From Clostridia bacterium (GTDB lineage Bacteria; Bacillota; Clostridia; Oscillospirales; CAG-272): 38,547 nucleotides of DNA. A program made the position numbers and the translations under genes. Below are positions 8,494 to 17,887 of this stretch, in pieces. The notes beneath the pieces were generated by a model. That model was not told the DNA's origin. It searched no databases and saw only the letters and a list, made by a program, of their open reading frames with translations. Within the stretch, counting starts at the first letter, position 1; every line of letters begins with the position of its first letter. The stretch lies in the NCBI GenBank assembly GCA_017467815.1, contig JAFUKI010000012.1, positions 1 to 38,547 of the forward strand. The letters are read 5' to 3'.

Positions 8494-9753
8494 TCAGTCC
8501 TCCTTGTATTCAGTGATGTAACCGGTCAGTGCGCTGGCTGCGGCGGTATGGGGAGATGCCAGATACACTTCGCTCTTCACGTGTCCCATTCTTCCGACAA
8601 AGTTGCGGTTGGTGGTAGCGATGCAGCGTTCGCCTGCGGCAAGGATTCCCATGTATCCGCCGAGGCAGGGACCACAGGTAGGCGTGGATACCACAGCGCC
8701 CGCGTCAATGAAAGCGGTGTACCAGCCGCGCTGTACGCATTCACGCAGAATCTGCATGGTGCCGGGAATGATGATACAGCGGATGCCGTCGGCGATCTTC
8801 CTGCCGTTCAGGATGTTGTAAGCCGCTTCCATGTCTTCCATTCTGCCGTTGGTACAGGAACCGATCACTACCTGATCCACTTTGATGTGGTGAAGTTCGG
8901 CGGCAGGTTTCGTGTTTTCGGGAAGATGAGGGCAGGCAACGACCGGAACGATGGCAGAGAGATCAATTTCGATGGTCTTTTCATATTCTGCGTCGGCGTC
9001 TGCTTCGTAGACGACCGGTTCACGTTCGCTTCTGCCGGTGAGATACTGCATGGTCACATCATCCACCGGGAAGATACCGTTCTTGGCGCCTGCCTCGATT
9101 GCCATGTTGCAGATGCAGAGACGGTCATCCATGGAAAGGCTGTGAGCGCCGTCTCCTGTAAATTCCATGCTCTTGTACAGTGCGCCGTCCACACCGATCA
9201 TGCCGATAATGGTGAGAATTACATCCTTGCCGCTGCAGTTTGCGGGCAGCTTTCCGCTCAGATGGAACCGGATCGCGGACGGCACCTTGAACCATGCCAT
9301 ACCGGTTGCCATACCTGCCGCCATATCGGTGGAACCCACACCGGTGGAGAAAGCACCGAGCGCACCGTAGGTACACGTGTGGCTGTCTGCGCCGATGATG
9401 CAGTCGCCGGCGGTCACAACACCCTGTTCCGGGAGAAGCGCGTGTTCGATCCCCATTTTGCCTACATCATAGAAATGGCTGACGCAGTGGGAACAGGCGA
9501 ATTCGCGGCAGGTCTTGGACTGTTCCGCTGCCTTGATGTCCTTGTTCGGCACAAAATGGTCCAGAACGATTGCCACTCTGTCTTTATCGAAGACTTTGTC
9601 AAATCCCGCTTTTTTGAATTCATTTACCGCAACAGGGGTGGTAATGTCGTTGCCGAGTACGATATCCAGCTTTGCCGAGATCAGCTGGCCGACCTCTACC
9701 TTATCGAGCCCTGCGTGTGCCGCAAGGATCTTCTGAGTCATAGTCATTCCCAT
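8494..9753 (-). CDS. leuC: 3-isopropylmalate dehydratase large subunit
   Basis: 419 residues, the shorter LeuC2/HacA-like form found in Clostridia and archaea. Aconitase family enzyme interconverting 2- and 3-isopropylmalate. The three [4Fe-4S] ligands are seen as Cys300 in GSCTNG and Cys360/Cys363 in TCGPC. The N-terminal DHFVPN and [15 protein letters not shown] motifs complete the active site. The start at 9753 follows the leuA stop by 2 bases with GGGAGGAAAT as ribosome binding site inside the leuA end. In-frame ATGs at codons 3 and 5 are possible but sit less well from the site. Oxygen-sensitive cluster, consistent with an anaerobe. Confidence 0.96.
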   Translation of the reverse strand: MGMTMTQKILAAHAGLDKVEVGQLISAKLDIVLGNDITTPVAVNEFKKAGFDKVFDKDRVAIVLDHFVPNKDIKAAEQSKTCREFACSHCVSHFYDVGKMGIEHALLPEQGVVTAGDCIIGADSHTCTYGALGAFSTGVGSTDMAAGMATGMAWFKVPSAIRFHLSGKLPANCSGKDVILTIIGMIGVDGALYKSMEFTGDGAHSLSMDDRLCICNMAIEAGAKNGIFPVDDVTMQYLTGRSEREPVVYEADADAEYEKTIEIDLSAIVPVVACPHLPENTKPAAELHHIKVDQVVIGSCTNGRMEDMEAAYNILNGRKIADGIRCIIIPGTMQILRECVQRGWYTAFIDAGAVVSTPTCGPCLGGYMGILAAGERCIATTNRNFVGRMGHVKSEVYLASPHTAAASALTGYITEYKED

Positions 9754-9755
9754 GG

Positions 9756-11429
9756 TTAATTTCCTCCCTTGGTCATATTATGGAATGCACTGAGCAGTGC
9801 GTTCGTACTTGCTTTGATTACGTCGGTGTCGGTGCCCACGCCCCAGAACATTTCGCCGTTTTCCCGTTCCAGTCCAATGTAGGAGGCAGCGACACTCTGG
9901 GAACCCTGCCCCTGCATGCTGTGCTGGGTGAAGACCTCCAGCGTATATTCTTCGCCTGTAAAGGCCTTCAGGGCATTGTTGATCGCATTCAGAGAACCGT
10001 TTCCTTCTGCTTCCATTTCGGTTTCTTCACCGTTCTGCATGAAAGTGATATTGATCCTTACAGTATCGTTTTCCCGCATGAAATCGAAGTCTGTTACGGT
10101 AATCGCGCAGGGGACGTTCAGATACTGTTCTGTGAAGATGGCCAGAACTTCATCCACTTTCAGCTCCTTGTGCTCGTGGTCGGAAATGCTCTTGCAGAGA
10201 TAGCTGAAATGCTCACGCATCTTTTTCGGCATATTGTAGCCGTAAGTCTGCTCAAGGAGATAGCCGATGCCGCCTTTGCCGGACTGGGAGTTGACACGGA
10301 TCACGTCTGCGTCGTAGGTGCGGCCGATATCTTTGGGATCGATCGGAATGTAGGGAACCGTCCATTCGTGGAGATTTTTCTTTGCTCTGTGTTTCATCCC
10401 CTTTGCGATGGCGTCCTGATGGCTTCCGGAGAATGCGGCGAAGACCAGTGCACCTGCGTACGGTGCCCGTTCATAGACCTGCATCCGGGTACAGCTTTCG
10501 TATTTTTCCACCAGATGGGGCATATCGGACAGATCCAGCTTCGGGTCCACACCATGAGAATACATATTCATTGCCAGTGTGATGATATCCACATTGCCGG
10601 TACGCTCGCCGTTGCCGAACAGTGTACCTTCCACGCGGTCCGCACCTGCAAGAAGCGCCAGTTCTGTGTCAGCGACACCGGTTCCGCGGTCGTTGTGGGG
10701 ATGGAGAGAAATGGTCACAAATTCACGGTATTTCAGATTGGCATGCATATACGCAACCTGAGAAGCGTAGACATGAGGCAGGCTCATTTCCACCGTTACG
10801 GGAAGATTGATGATGACATTGTTGGTTTCACTGGGTTCCAGCACATCCAGAACGGCATTGCAGACCTCCAGTGCATATTCCGGTTCGGTTCCCGTGAAGG
10901 ATTCGGGAGAATACTCGAAGCGGAAGTTTCCTTCGTATTCGGCAGCCAGCTGCTTGACCAGTTTTGCGCCGTCCACAGCGATCTTTTTGATCTCTTCCTT
11001 GCTCATTTTGAAAACTTGTTCGCGCTGCGCCACGCTGACTGAGTTATAGAAGTGAATGATCGCACTGGGAGCGCCCTTGCAGGCATCAAAGGTCTTGCGG
11101 ATGATATGTTCACGGCACTGGGTCAGAACCTGTACGGTCACATCCTCGGGAATCATGTTGTTGTCGATCAGGGTCCGCAGGAATTCGTATTCGGTTTCGC
11201 TGGCTGCCGGGAAGCCGACTTCGATTTCCTTGAAGCCTACGTCCAGCAAAACTTTGTAATATTCCAGCTTTTCTTCCAGACTCATCGGGATCACAAGGCT
11301 CTGGTTGCCGTCACGCATATCCACACTGCACCACACCGGCGGTTTTTCGATGTGATCTTTGTTGACCCATTTGTTGTACTCCTCGGATACGGGAAAGTAT
11401 CCCACTCGATATTTTGTTGCATCCATCAT
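9756..11429 (-). CDS. leuA: 2-isopropylmalate synthase
   Basis: 557 residues. Condenses acetyl-CoA with 2-oxoisovalerate, the committed step to leucine. The N-terminus with [16 protein letters not shown] (31-45) is characteristic of the LeuA type found in actinobacteria and yeast and also in many Clostridia. The metal ligands lie in RDGNQ and HPHNDRG. Residues about 430-557 form the LeuA regulatory domain, which binds leucine for feedback inhibition. Two adjacent ATG codons (11429, 11426) follow a GGTAAGGAAAT site; the first is taken. It is the first gene of the operon, 60 bases after the T-box terminator, so both transcription (tRNA charging) and activity (Leu) are likely controlled. Confidence 0.97.
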   Translation of the reverse strand: MMDATKYRVGYFPVSEEYNKWVNKDHIEKPPVWCSVDMRDGNQSLVIPMSLEEKLEYYKVLLDVGFKEIEVGFPAASETEYEFLRTLIDNNMIPEDVTVQVLTQCREHIIRKTFDACKGAPSAIIHFYNSVSVAQREQVFKMSKEEIKKIAVDGAKLVKQLAAEYEGNFRFEYSPESFTGTEPEYALEVCNAVLDVLEPSETNNVIINLPVTVEMSLPHVYASQVAYMHANLKYREFVTISLHPHNDRGTGVADTELALLAGADRVEGTLFGNGERTGNVDIITLAMNMYSHGVDPKLDLSDMPHLVEKYESCTRMQVYERAPYAGALVFAAFSGSHQDAIAKGMKHRAKKNLHEWTVPYIPIDPKDIGRTYDADVIRVNSQSGKGGIGYLLEQTYGYNMPKKMREHFSYLCKSISDHEHKELKVDEVLAIFTEQYLNVPCAITVTDFDFMRENDTVRINITFMQNGEETEMEAEGNGSLNAINNALKAFTGEEYTLEVFTQHSMQGQGSQSVAASYIGLERENGEMFWGVGTDTDVIKASTNALLSAFHNMTKGGN

Positions 11430-11489
11430 AACTGCATTTCCTTACCTTTCTGTTCTAAATAATTTTGGAGATTTGCTTCAAGGCAAAAA

Positions 11490-11525
11490 CAAAAAACCGC
11501 CTCAAAGCTTTTTGCTTTGAGACGG
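11490..11525 (-). terminator. T-box attenuator terminator before leuA
   Basis: On the minus strand CCGTCTCAAAGC pairs with GCTTTGAGGCGG (12 bp with one G-U pair) around a 5-base loop and runs into TTTTTTG. Its 5' arm includes CTCAAA (minus strand), which can instead pair with TTTGAG (11561-11566) next to the T-box core: a mutually exclusive antiterminator. Confidence 0.88.
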
Positions 11526-11911
11526 GTATAAATATTCCAACATTTACACTCGCGGTACCACTCAAATTGCGGATAGATACAATCCGCCACCTCTTCGAAG
11601 TCGCTCAACTTCTTTGAACCAACGCAGTACACGCGGGGAGATTCCCTGGGGTTAAGCCCCGAAAACTCCCGGCTCAGAAAGAATGGAAATTTATATTTAC
11701 CGCAACTTCCATCTTCATCAACGCCTTTGTTATCGAAGTCAATCAACTTCTATGCACTAACGTAGCATACACGAGTTGCCCTACACACAGTTTTGCTTCA
11801 GGCTTCCGGCTCAGAAGGGAGAGGAACAAAAGTTTCGCATACCGATTCGCACCAGCCATCGGCTCTCTGCAATGCTACTTGCCTTGACCATTCTTCGTCA
11901 TCGCTTTTGAT
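11490..11911 (-). promoter_or_regulatory. T-box riboswitch of the leu-ilv operon (Leu CTC specifier), with a partial second unit
   Basis: The T-box core GAGTGGTACCGCG is at 11551-11563. The first Stem I has a K-turn GATGA (11898-11902) with CTGAG partner (11810-11814), the AGAGAGCCGATGGCTGGTGC distal arm around 11845-11866, and a specifier loop whose triplet, four bases before CTGAG, is CTC (11819-11821), Leu. Downstream the pattern partly repeats: a second GATGA (11715-11719), a short ATGGAA/TTCCAT hairpin, a second CTGAG (11673-11677), and a second copy of the AGAAGTTGA-GACTTCGA linker (11732-11750 and 11593-11612). Only the second unit has Stem III (GCGGAT/ATCCGC, 11570-11589) and the antiterminator/terminator. 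Known: T-boxes sense uncharged tRNA; double and partly double forms exist. The operon's own product, Leu, fits the specifier. Confidence 0.9.
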
Positions 11912-11917
11912 GGTATT

Positions 11918-11946
11918 ATTTTATCACTCTAAAGCGGCGATGTCAA
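11918..11946 (-). promoter_or_regulatory. Sigma-A promoter of the leu-ilv operon
   Basis: On the minus strand TTGACA (11941-11946) and TAAAAT (11918-11923) with a 17-base spacer. Transcription should begin near 11911, at the foot of the T-box Stem I. Confidence 0.85.
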
Positions 11947-12189
11947 TAGGTTTTCGGGAATTTTTGTGAATTTATTAAATAGTCACATAAAACATGTGGA
12001 TTATGGGAACAGATGTCGTCTTGATTACCAAAACTGAATGCCTGTATTTCAGCCTGAATATAAATTGTTAGTCATTCCGGTCGTCCGTTCCTCGGACAAG
12101 AACGGAAGCTGATATTTATGTGTTATCCATCGAACTCACGTTGTTTTATTTCTCGAACAAGACTCCGCAAGCGGTTAGTAAGCCGAAAT

Positions 12190-12228
12190 AACAAAAAACC
12201 AGTGACTTCTGATGAAAATCACTGGTTT
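12190..12228 (-). terminator. Terminator of the tRNA-Arg gene
   Basis: On the minus strand ACCAGTGA pairs with TCACTGGT across an A/T-rich loop, followed by TTTTTTGTT. It begins a few bases after the CCA end of the tRNA. Confidence 0.85.
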
Positions 12229-12230
12229 CA

Positions 12231-12306
12231 TGGCGCGCCACGCAGGATTCGAACCTGCGACCTACCGGTTCGTAGCCGGGCACTCTATCCACTGAGCTAG
12301 TAGCGC
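12231..12306 (-). tRNA. tRNA-Arg(ACG)
   Basis: A 76-base cloverleaf with encoded CCA. Acceptor GCGCTAC pairs with GTGGCGC; D stem GCTC/GAGT; anticodon loop CTACGAA flanked by a four-pair CCGG/CCGG stem (outer pair mismatched), anticodon ACG; T arm GCAGG-TTCGAAT-CCTGC; discriminator G. ACG, with A34 edited to inosine, reads CGT, CGC and CGA. It has its own promoter and terminator, so it is a single-gene unit. The segment between it and the leu promoter (about 11950-12190) shows nothing I can interpret. Confidence 0.96.
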
Positions 12307-12324
12307 TTTCCTTGATGCCTATAT

Positions 12325-12353
12325 ATGATACCACATCCGATGTCATTTGTCAA
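12325..12353 (-). promoter_or_regulatory. Sigma-A promoter of tRNA-Arg
   Basis: TTGACA (12348-12353) and TATCAT (12325-12330) on the minus strand, 17-base spacer, about 18 bases before the tRNA 5' end. Confidence 0.8.
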
Positions 12354-12372
12354 TAGCTTTTTGAAAAAAATT

Positions 12373-12398
12373 CCCCAAAAAGTTTAACTTTTTGGGGA
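12373..12398 (-). terminator. Terminator of the GH29-like gene
   Basis: Perfect 11-bp inverted repeat CCCCAAAAAGT/ACTTTTTGGGG with a 3-base loop, followed on the minus strand by AATTTTTTTC. It lies about 50 bases after the stop. Confidence 0.85.
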
Positions 12399-12447
12399 TG
12401 TGAAGATATTGTTTCCCGTTTCAGGTGTTTGCAGGCAGCGTCTGAAA

Positions 12448-13443
12448 TTACAGATTCCGCAGTTTGGACATTGCGTAAAACTGTCTGGGGTCAATAATTT
12501 CATGATCGAAGAAGGTGGTGTCAAACATAACAATGCCGCCTTTTTCGTTTACCTGCTTTACGTGATCGTATATTTCATCCGGCGTATATTTGGTGGTGGG
12601 AACAAGGGAAAGATGATTGCCTTTTTTCATTGTCTCCCTGTCAAACCAGAAACCGTTGCAGTAGAACGCAAACCATTGTTTCCCGTCCACATAACGGGAT
12701 GTGGGGATGTCAAAGAAACTGTCTTCTTCGCCGGGGGTGAAATCATCCTGGATTGTGGAAGAGAAGGGATTGCCGCGCTTCTGCCAGGGGAAACTGTAGC
12801 CGTCATTGAAGGTAATCAGTGCATCGGGGTTGCCGGCACGAACTGCTTTTTTGTATTTGCCGAGATACTTGTCTCTGATTGCGGGGGATTCAAACAGATG
12901 CTTATAACAGCCGTCGATCCACCAGGCAAACACACGGTCTTTATACCGCAGAGCATATTCTTCCAATACAGATACCCACTTGTCCACGTATTCTTCCGTG
13001 TAGAAATCGTGGTCGTGATCGTATTCCCACTTTTGCGTTTCGTCATTCCATTTCTGGGTGGAGAAACCGAAAGCGTTGTTGGCAATACGGGAAGCATCAT
13101 TGCACGGACCATCGCCTGTGAAATACAGCATAAGATCAATGTCGTACTTTTTCAGTGCGTCGGACAGATCCATGACAAAATCACGTTCCGCACAGGCTTC
13201 TCCGGGTTTGTAGCCGGTGATACGGTTGTAGGTCTCATTGGGGGAGAGCATGGTATGACGCTGCTGCATCAGCGTGATTCCGAAAAAACCGCATCCCAAT
13301 TCCGCAAGCTGTTCTGCCCAGCGATCCACATTGACGCGGTTGACGATACAATTCCACTCATAGGCGTTATTTCCGCCGAGAAAGTGGTGGAAAATACCCC
13401 ATTTTCTGGACTGAAATCTATCGAGATTGCTTTGTACACTCAT
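12448..13443 (-). CDS. GH29-like (alpha-L-fucosidase superfamily) glycoside hydrolase
   Basis: 331 residues, no signal peptide, so cytoplasmic. The N-terminal KWGIFHHFLGG, the VDRWAEQLAELGCGFFGIT strand-helix unit, and the DIDLMLYFTGDGPCND segment followed by a long Tyr/Asp-rich stretch resemble the (beta/alpha)8 barrel of GH29 alpha-L-fucosidases, where WGxFxHWG and AKxAGAKY occur at the same places. RVFAWWIDGCY (about 170-180) may be the nucleophile strand, with Asp as in GH29 (FDWW.D in fucosidases). It is shorter than typical GH29 enzymes because the C-terminal beta-sandwich is absent. Ribosome binding site AAAGGATG. It diverges from three GH140-like genes, suggesting a shared plant-glycan role. 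Substrate is not established; some relatives of GH29 have other or no known activity. Confidence 0.6.
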   Translation of the reverse strand: MSVQSNLDRFQSRKWGIFHHFLGGNNAYEWNCIVNRVNVDRWAEQLAELGCGFFGITLMQQRHTMLSPNETYNRITGYKPGEACAERDFVMDLSDALKKYDIDLMLYFTGDGPCNDASRIANNAFGFSTQKWNDETQKWEYDHDHDFYTEEYVDKWVSVLEEYALRYKDRVFAWWIDGCYKHLFESPAIRDKYLGKYKKAVRAGNPDALITFNDGYSFPWQKRGNPFSSTIQDDFTPGEEDSFFDIPTSRYVDGKQWFAFYCNGFWFDRETMKKGNHLSLVPTTKYTPDEIYDHVKQVNEKGGIVMFDTTFFDHEIIDPRQFYAMSKLRNL

Positions 13444-13491
13444 ACTGTAACATCCTTTCTTCTGGTTGTAGTATTTGCCATGGGCAATTTC

Positions 13492-13519
13492 ATTTTATCA
13501 TTATTTCCCCGAATTGCAA
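13492..13519 (-). promoter_or_regulatory. Promoter of the GH29-like gene
   Basis: TTGCAA (13514-13519) and TAAAAT (13492-13497) on the minus strand with a 16-base spacer. No clear promoter could be picked for the divergent GH140 operon in the remaining 200 bases. Confidence 0.6.
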
Positions 13520-13720
13520 TACAAGAAGGAAAGAATTCACAAAATAGTAACATATTCCACCGCAGGAAAAAAGAGATTGTATTTACATAATATCTTATTC
13601 ATATTCATATTTTGTACACGAAGATATGATACACTCAACCCAGCCGGAGAATCTTATAAACGGCTGCAGCAGAAGATTTTCAGATAATACAAAAAAGGAA
13701 AATACAGGAGATTTACGGAT

Positions 13721-15073
13721 ATGCAGAGACTGAAAGTACATGAGAATCGATCGTATTTAATGTATGAAGACGGTGCTCCCTTTTTCTTTCTCGGTGATAC
13801 GGCGTGGGATCTGTTCCACAGACTTTCCAGAGAAGAAGTGGAATATTATTTTTCCGTCCGTGCCAAACAGGGGTATACGGTAATCCAGTGTGTCCTGCTG
13901 GGCGGTGCCGGATGGAATATAGATTTTCCCAATAAGTACGGGAGAAAATGCCTGAAGAAACCCCATGCAGAGTTTATTTTTGATACCGACGGACCCGAAT
14001 CCTATTGGGATTATGTGGCGTGGTGCCTGAAATGCGGTCAGAAATACGGTCTGTATTTTGCCATCGTGCCCATGTGGTATTTCCGTTATATGGATCGGGA
14101 AAATACGATATTCAAAGGATATGAACCAAGCTACAAATACGGCAGATTCCTGGGTGAGCGATACAGAGAATTTGAAAACATCATCTGGATGCTGGGCGGC
14201 GATGTCCGGGTGGAAGACTTTATGCACCCGATCTTCGACGGTCTGGCAGCCGGTATCCGTGACGGGGAGGGGGACGAAGATCACCGTCATCTGATGACAT
14301 TCCATCCCATCAGTGAATCCTCCTCGGTCATGCAGCTGGGCGGGGATAAGGAATATCTGGACTTCCATTCTTCCCAGAGCAGCCATACGGTAAATTCCTA
14401 CGAAGCATTCCGCTTCTTTGACGATATGAGAGCTACCGGCAAACCTTTTCTGGATACGGAACCCCAGTATGAAGATCACGTAGCCAACTGGAAGCCGGAA
14501 TTGGATCGCTTTGACGAGACCGATGTGCGCAGAAATGCCTACGAATGTATACTGTCGGGCGCCTGCGGACATACCTACGGCAATCCGATGATTTGTTTCT
14601 TCATTTATGAACTGAAGAAACCCAATGAATATTTCTATATCGGCGACCTGACCGGCACCGGCTGGATGGACGCACTGACACATCCGGGCGGGGTACAGAT
14701 GCAGTATGTGAAAAAACTCCGTCTGTCCAGACCCTATTTTGATTTCCGCCCGGCACAGGAAATGGTGCTGAATTCCGACGATGATCTTCTGTTCGGCCGC
14801 ATTTCGGCAGGACGCGGGGATAAATATGCATTCATCTATACCCCTTACGGCAGAGAAATTCAGGTAGACTGCAGCTGTCTCGGCGGTGAATTCATCCGTG
14901 CCTCCTGGTTCGATCCCAGAACGGGAGAAGAAACAGTGATCTGCGATATCAGTCCCCGTAAAGCTGTGTTTGTACCCGAAACCAGGGGCAAAGGACAGGA
15001 CTGGGTGCTGATTCTGGAAGCGGATAAGCATGAATGGAATATGGAAGAACAGGAATGGGAAAAGCAGCAATAA
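13721..15073 (+). CDS. GH140/DUF4038 apiosidase-like glycoside hydrolase, copy 1
   Basis: 450 residues without signal peptide. Residues about 8-330 match the apiosidase-like catalytic domain (DUF4038): FFFLGDTAWDLFHRLSREE (21-39), RAKQGYTVIQ (47-56), NIIWMLGGD with Asp161 and LDTEPQYEDH with Glu247, the Asp/Glu pair expected for catalysis. Residues about 350-445 fit the small beta-sandwich (PF12904-like) that follows this domain. Known: the characterised GH140 enzyme, BT1012 of Bacteroides thetaiotaomicron, cleaves apiose linkages in rhamnogalacturonan II. Being cytoplasmic, this copy would act on imported oligosaccharides (inference). First gene of a three-gene tandem array; about 50 bases separate it from copy 2 with no terminator. 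A CAGGAG site precedes the start. Confidence 0.85.
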   Translation: MQRLKVHENRSYLMYEDGAPFFFLGDTAWDLFHRLSREEVEYYFSVRAKQGYTVIQCVLLGGAGWNIDFPNKYGRKCLKKPHAEFIFDTDGPESYWDYVAWCLKCGQKYGLYFAIVPMWYFRYMDRENTIFKGYEPSYKYGRFLGERYREFENIIWMLGGDVRVEDFMHPIFDGLAAGIRDGEGDEDHRHLMTFHPISESSSVMQLGGDKEYLDFHSSQSSHTVNSYEAFRFFDDMRATGKPFLDTEPQYEDHVANWKPELDRFDETDVRRNAYECILSGACGHTYGNPMICFFIYELKKPNEYFYIGDLTGTGWMDALTHPGGVQMQYVKKLRLSRPYFDFRPAQEMVLNSDDDLLFGRISAGRGDKYAFIYTPYGREIQVDCSCLGGEFIRASWFDPRTGEETVICDISPRKAVFVPETRGKGQDWVLILEADKHEWNMEEQEWEKQQ

Positions 15074-17887
15074 CAGACAGCAAATCAAATGTTTCATTAT
15101 TGTTTTAGTGTGGTGGACAAATTATGAGAAAACTGAAAGTTCATGAAAACGGTTCGTATCTGATGTATGACGACGGCAGTCCCTTTTTCTATATGGGCGA
15201 TACTGCATGGGAATTGTTTGACCGGCTTTCCCGTGAGGAAGCAGAGTATTATTTTTCTGTTCGTGCCAAACAAGGGTTCAATGTAATTCAGTGTTCTTTG
15301 TTCGGCAGTCTGAATTATACTTTGGATGCCTGCAATAAGTATGGACGGAAGTGCTTGAAAGAGCCCTACGAAGATTTGGTGTTCGATACCGACGGACCGA
15401 ATTCTTACTGGGATTTTGTGGATTGGTGTATTCAATGCGGTCAGAAATACGGTCTCTATTTCGCGATTATACCCATGTGGAACTATCGATATAACAGTCC
15501 CGACAACACAATTTTTACGGGGTATGAAGCGGGGTATACATACGGAAAATTCCTGGGTGAAAGATACCGTGATTATGAGAATATCATCTGGATGCATGGC
15601 GGTGATGTCCGGGTCTCCGGGCATATGCATCCGATTTTTCAGGGTCTGGCAGATGGTATTCACGACGGAGAAGGGGACATGGAACACCGTCATCTGGCAA
15701 CCTTCCATCCCGGCGGATTGTCCACATCGGTGGGACAGCTGGGCGGAGATAAGGACTATGTGGATTTTCATTCCAGCCAGAGCAGTCATACGGTAAATTC
15801 TTATCATCCATATCGGTTTTTCGATGAAATGAAGGGTACCGGAAAGCCGTTTTTGGATACGGAACCCCAGTATGAAGATCATGTTGCCAATTACATCAGG
15901 ATATTCAAGAGATTTGACGAAACGGATGTACGCAGAAATGCCTACGAATGTGTTTTGGCAGGAGCCTGTGGGCATACATACGGAAATCCGATCATTTGCT
16001 TCTTTATTTATGAACTGAACGAAACAAATGGCTTTGGGGATGCCGGCGATCTGACGGGACCGGGTTGGATGGATGCATTGTATCATCCCGGCGCAGAGTC
16101 TCTGAAGCATCTGGTAAAACTCCGTCTGTCCAGACCGTACTTCGATTTCCGTCCGGCACAGGAAATGGTGCTCAACTCCGACGATGATCTGCTGTTCGGT
16201 CATATTGCGGCTGGGCGTGGGGATAAATATGCGTTCATCTATACCCCTTACGGCAGAGAAATTCAGGTAGACTGCAGCTGCCTTGACGGTGAGTTCATCC
16301 GTGCTTCCTGGTTCAATCCCAGAACGGGAGAGGAAACGGTGATCTGCGACATCAGCCCCCGTAAAGCTGTGTTTGTACCCGAAACCCGGGGACAAGGTCA
16401 GGATTGGGTACTGATTCTGGAAGCAGATAGGCATGAATGGAATATGGAAGAACAGGAATGGGAAAAAGCCGATAAAAACTGAAAATTATACTTATGTGAA
16501 TATAGTATAAAACGAAAATCAATGCACAGGAGAAAACGAACATGGCAAAACTGAAAGTTCATGAAAATCATTCGTATCTGATGTATGAAGACGGCAGACC
16601 CTTCTTTTACCTGGGGGACACTGCATGGGATCTGTTTCACAGACTCTCCCGTGAAGAAGCGGAGTTCTATTTTTCCGTACGTGCTAAGCAGGGGTTCAAT
16701 GTAATTCAGTGTACCCTTCTCGGCGGAGCTACATGGGATGTGGGAACACGCAATAAATACGGCAGAAAATGTCTGAAAGAACCCTATGAAGAACTGATTT
16801 TTGATACCGAGGGAGCTGATTCCTATTGGGGATTTGTGGACTGGTGTCTGAAGTGCGGCGAGAAATACGGTCTGTATTTTGTTCTCATGCCCATGTGGAA
16901 TTTCCGTTATCTGGATCCCGAAAATACGATTTTCAAGGGCTATGAACCCAGTTATAAATACGGTAAATTCTTAGGGGAAAGATACAGGGACTACGACAAT
17001 ATCATCTGGATGCACGGCGGAGATGTGCAGGTACAGGAGCATATGCATGAAATTTTCCGCGGTATCGCAGATGGTATTCATGATGGCGAAGGGGACAGGG
17101 AACACAGACACCTGGGCACCTTCCATCCCAGAGGATTGTCCACATCGGTGGGACAGCTGGGGGGAGATCGGGAGTATGTGGATTTCCATATGAGCCAGAG
17201 CAGCCATACGGTAACCTCGTACCATGCATACCGTTTCTTCGAAGAAATGCGTCCTATGGGCAAACCCTTCCTGGATGGGGAACCCCAGTACGAAGATCAT
17301 GTTGCCAACTGGCTGAAGCATATGAAGCGGTTTGACGAAACGGATATCCGCAGAGAAGCCTATGAATGCGTACTGGCAGGTGCCTGCGGTCATGCTTACG
17401 GAAATCCGCTTGTGGCGTTCTTCCTGTACGAACCGCTGGAGCAGTTCAAATATCATTATTTCCTCGGCGATCTGAAGGATACCGGCTGGATCGATGCCCT
17501 GACCCATCCCGGCGCAGAGTCTTTGAAGCATCTGGTAAAACTCCGTCTGTCCAGACCGTACTTCGATTTCCGTCCGGCACAGGAAATGGTGCTGAATTCC
17601 GACGATGACCTGCTGTTCGGTCATATCGCAGCCGGCAGAGGGGACAAGTATGCGTTTATCTACACCCCCTACGGCAGAGAAATTCAGGTGGACTGCAGCT
17701 GCCTGAGCGGTGAGTTCATCCGTGCCTCCTGGTTCGATCCGAGAACGGGCGAAGAAACGGTGATCTGTGACATCAGTCCCCGTAAAGCTGTGTTTGTACC
17801 TGAAACCAGAGGCAAGGGCCAGGACTGGGTACTGATTCTGGAAGCGGATAAGCACGAGTGGAAATTGGAAGAACAGGAATGGGAAAA
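14717..17887 (+). repeat. Three near-identical 347-base 3' segments in the GH140-like genes
   Basis: Positions 14717-15063, 16120-16466 and 17541-17887 align without gaps and differ by eye at roughly one base in ten, mostly third codon positions, whereas the middle parts of the genes are clearly less alike. Each segment begins with CTCCGTCTGTCCAGACC and ends with GAACAGGAATGGGAAAA. It encodes the end of the catalytic domain and the C-terminal beta-sandwich. Between copies 2 and 3 the similarity extends about 35 bases further upstream. Confidence 0.85.
15124..16482 (+). CDS. GH140/DUF4038 apiosidase-like glycoside hydrolase, copy 2
   Basis: 452 residues, colinear with copy 1 with no gap over the first 250 residues. 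Asp161 (MHGGD) and Glu247 (DTEPQYEDH) are kept. The region that should line the active-site rim differs between copies: residues 59-70 read LFGSLNYTLDAC here against LLGGAGWNIDFP in copy 1, and residues about 255-262 and 300-320 also differ. This suggests that the three proteins share a mechanism but prefer different aglycones (inference). No signal peptide. It follows copy 1 by 50 bases. The ribosome binding site (GGTGGACA) is weaker than that of the other copies. Confidence 0.85.
   Translation: MRKLKVHENGSYLMYDDGSPFFYMGDTAWELFDRLSREEAEYYFSVRAKQGFNVIQCSLFGSLNYTLDACNKYGRKCLKEPYEDLVFDTDGPNSYWDFVDWCIQCGQKYGLYFAIIPMWNYRYNSPDNTIFTGYEAGYTYGKFLGERYRDYENIIWMHGGDVRVSGHMHPIFQGLADGIHDGEGDMEHRHLATFHPGGLSTSVGQLGGDKDYVDFHSSQSSHTVNSYHPYRFFDEMKGTGKPFLDTEPQYEDHVANYIRIFKRFDETDVRRNAYECVLAGACGHTYGNPIICFFIYELNETNGFGDAGDLTGPGWMDALYHPGAESLKHLVKLRLSRPYFDFRPAQEMVLNSDDDLLFGHIAAGRGDKYAFIYTPYGREIQVDCSCLDGEFIRASWFNPRTGEETVICDISPRKAVFVPETRGQGQDWVLILEADRHEWNMEEQEWEKADKN

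Noticed and set aside
11426..11746. A 106-codon frame on the minus strand in front of leuA
   Set aside because: It lies entirely inside the T-box leader and reads through the T-box core and terminator; structure explains this sequence, not coding.
12118..12300. Short plus-strand ORF covering the tRNA
   Set aside because: It is the complement of tRNA-Arg and its terminator.
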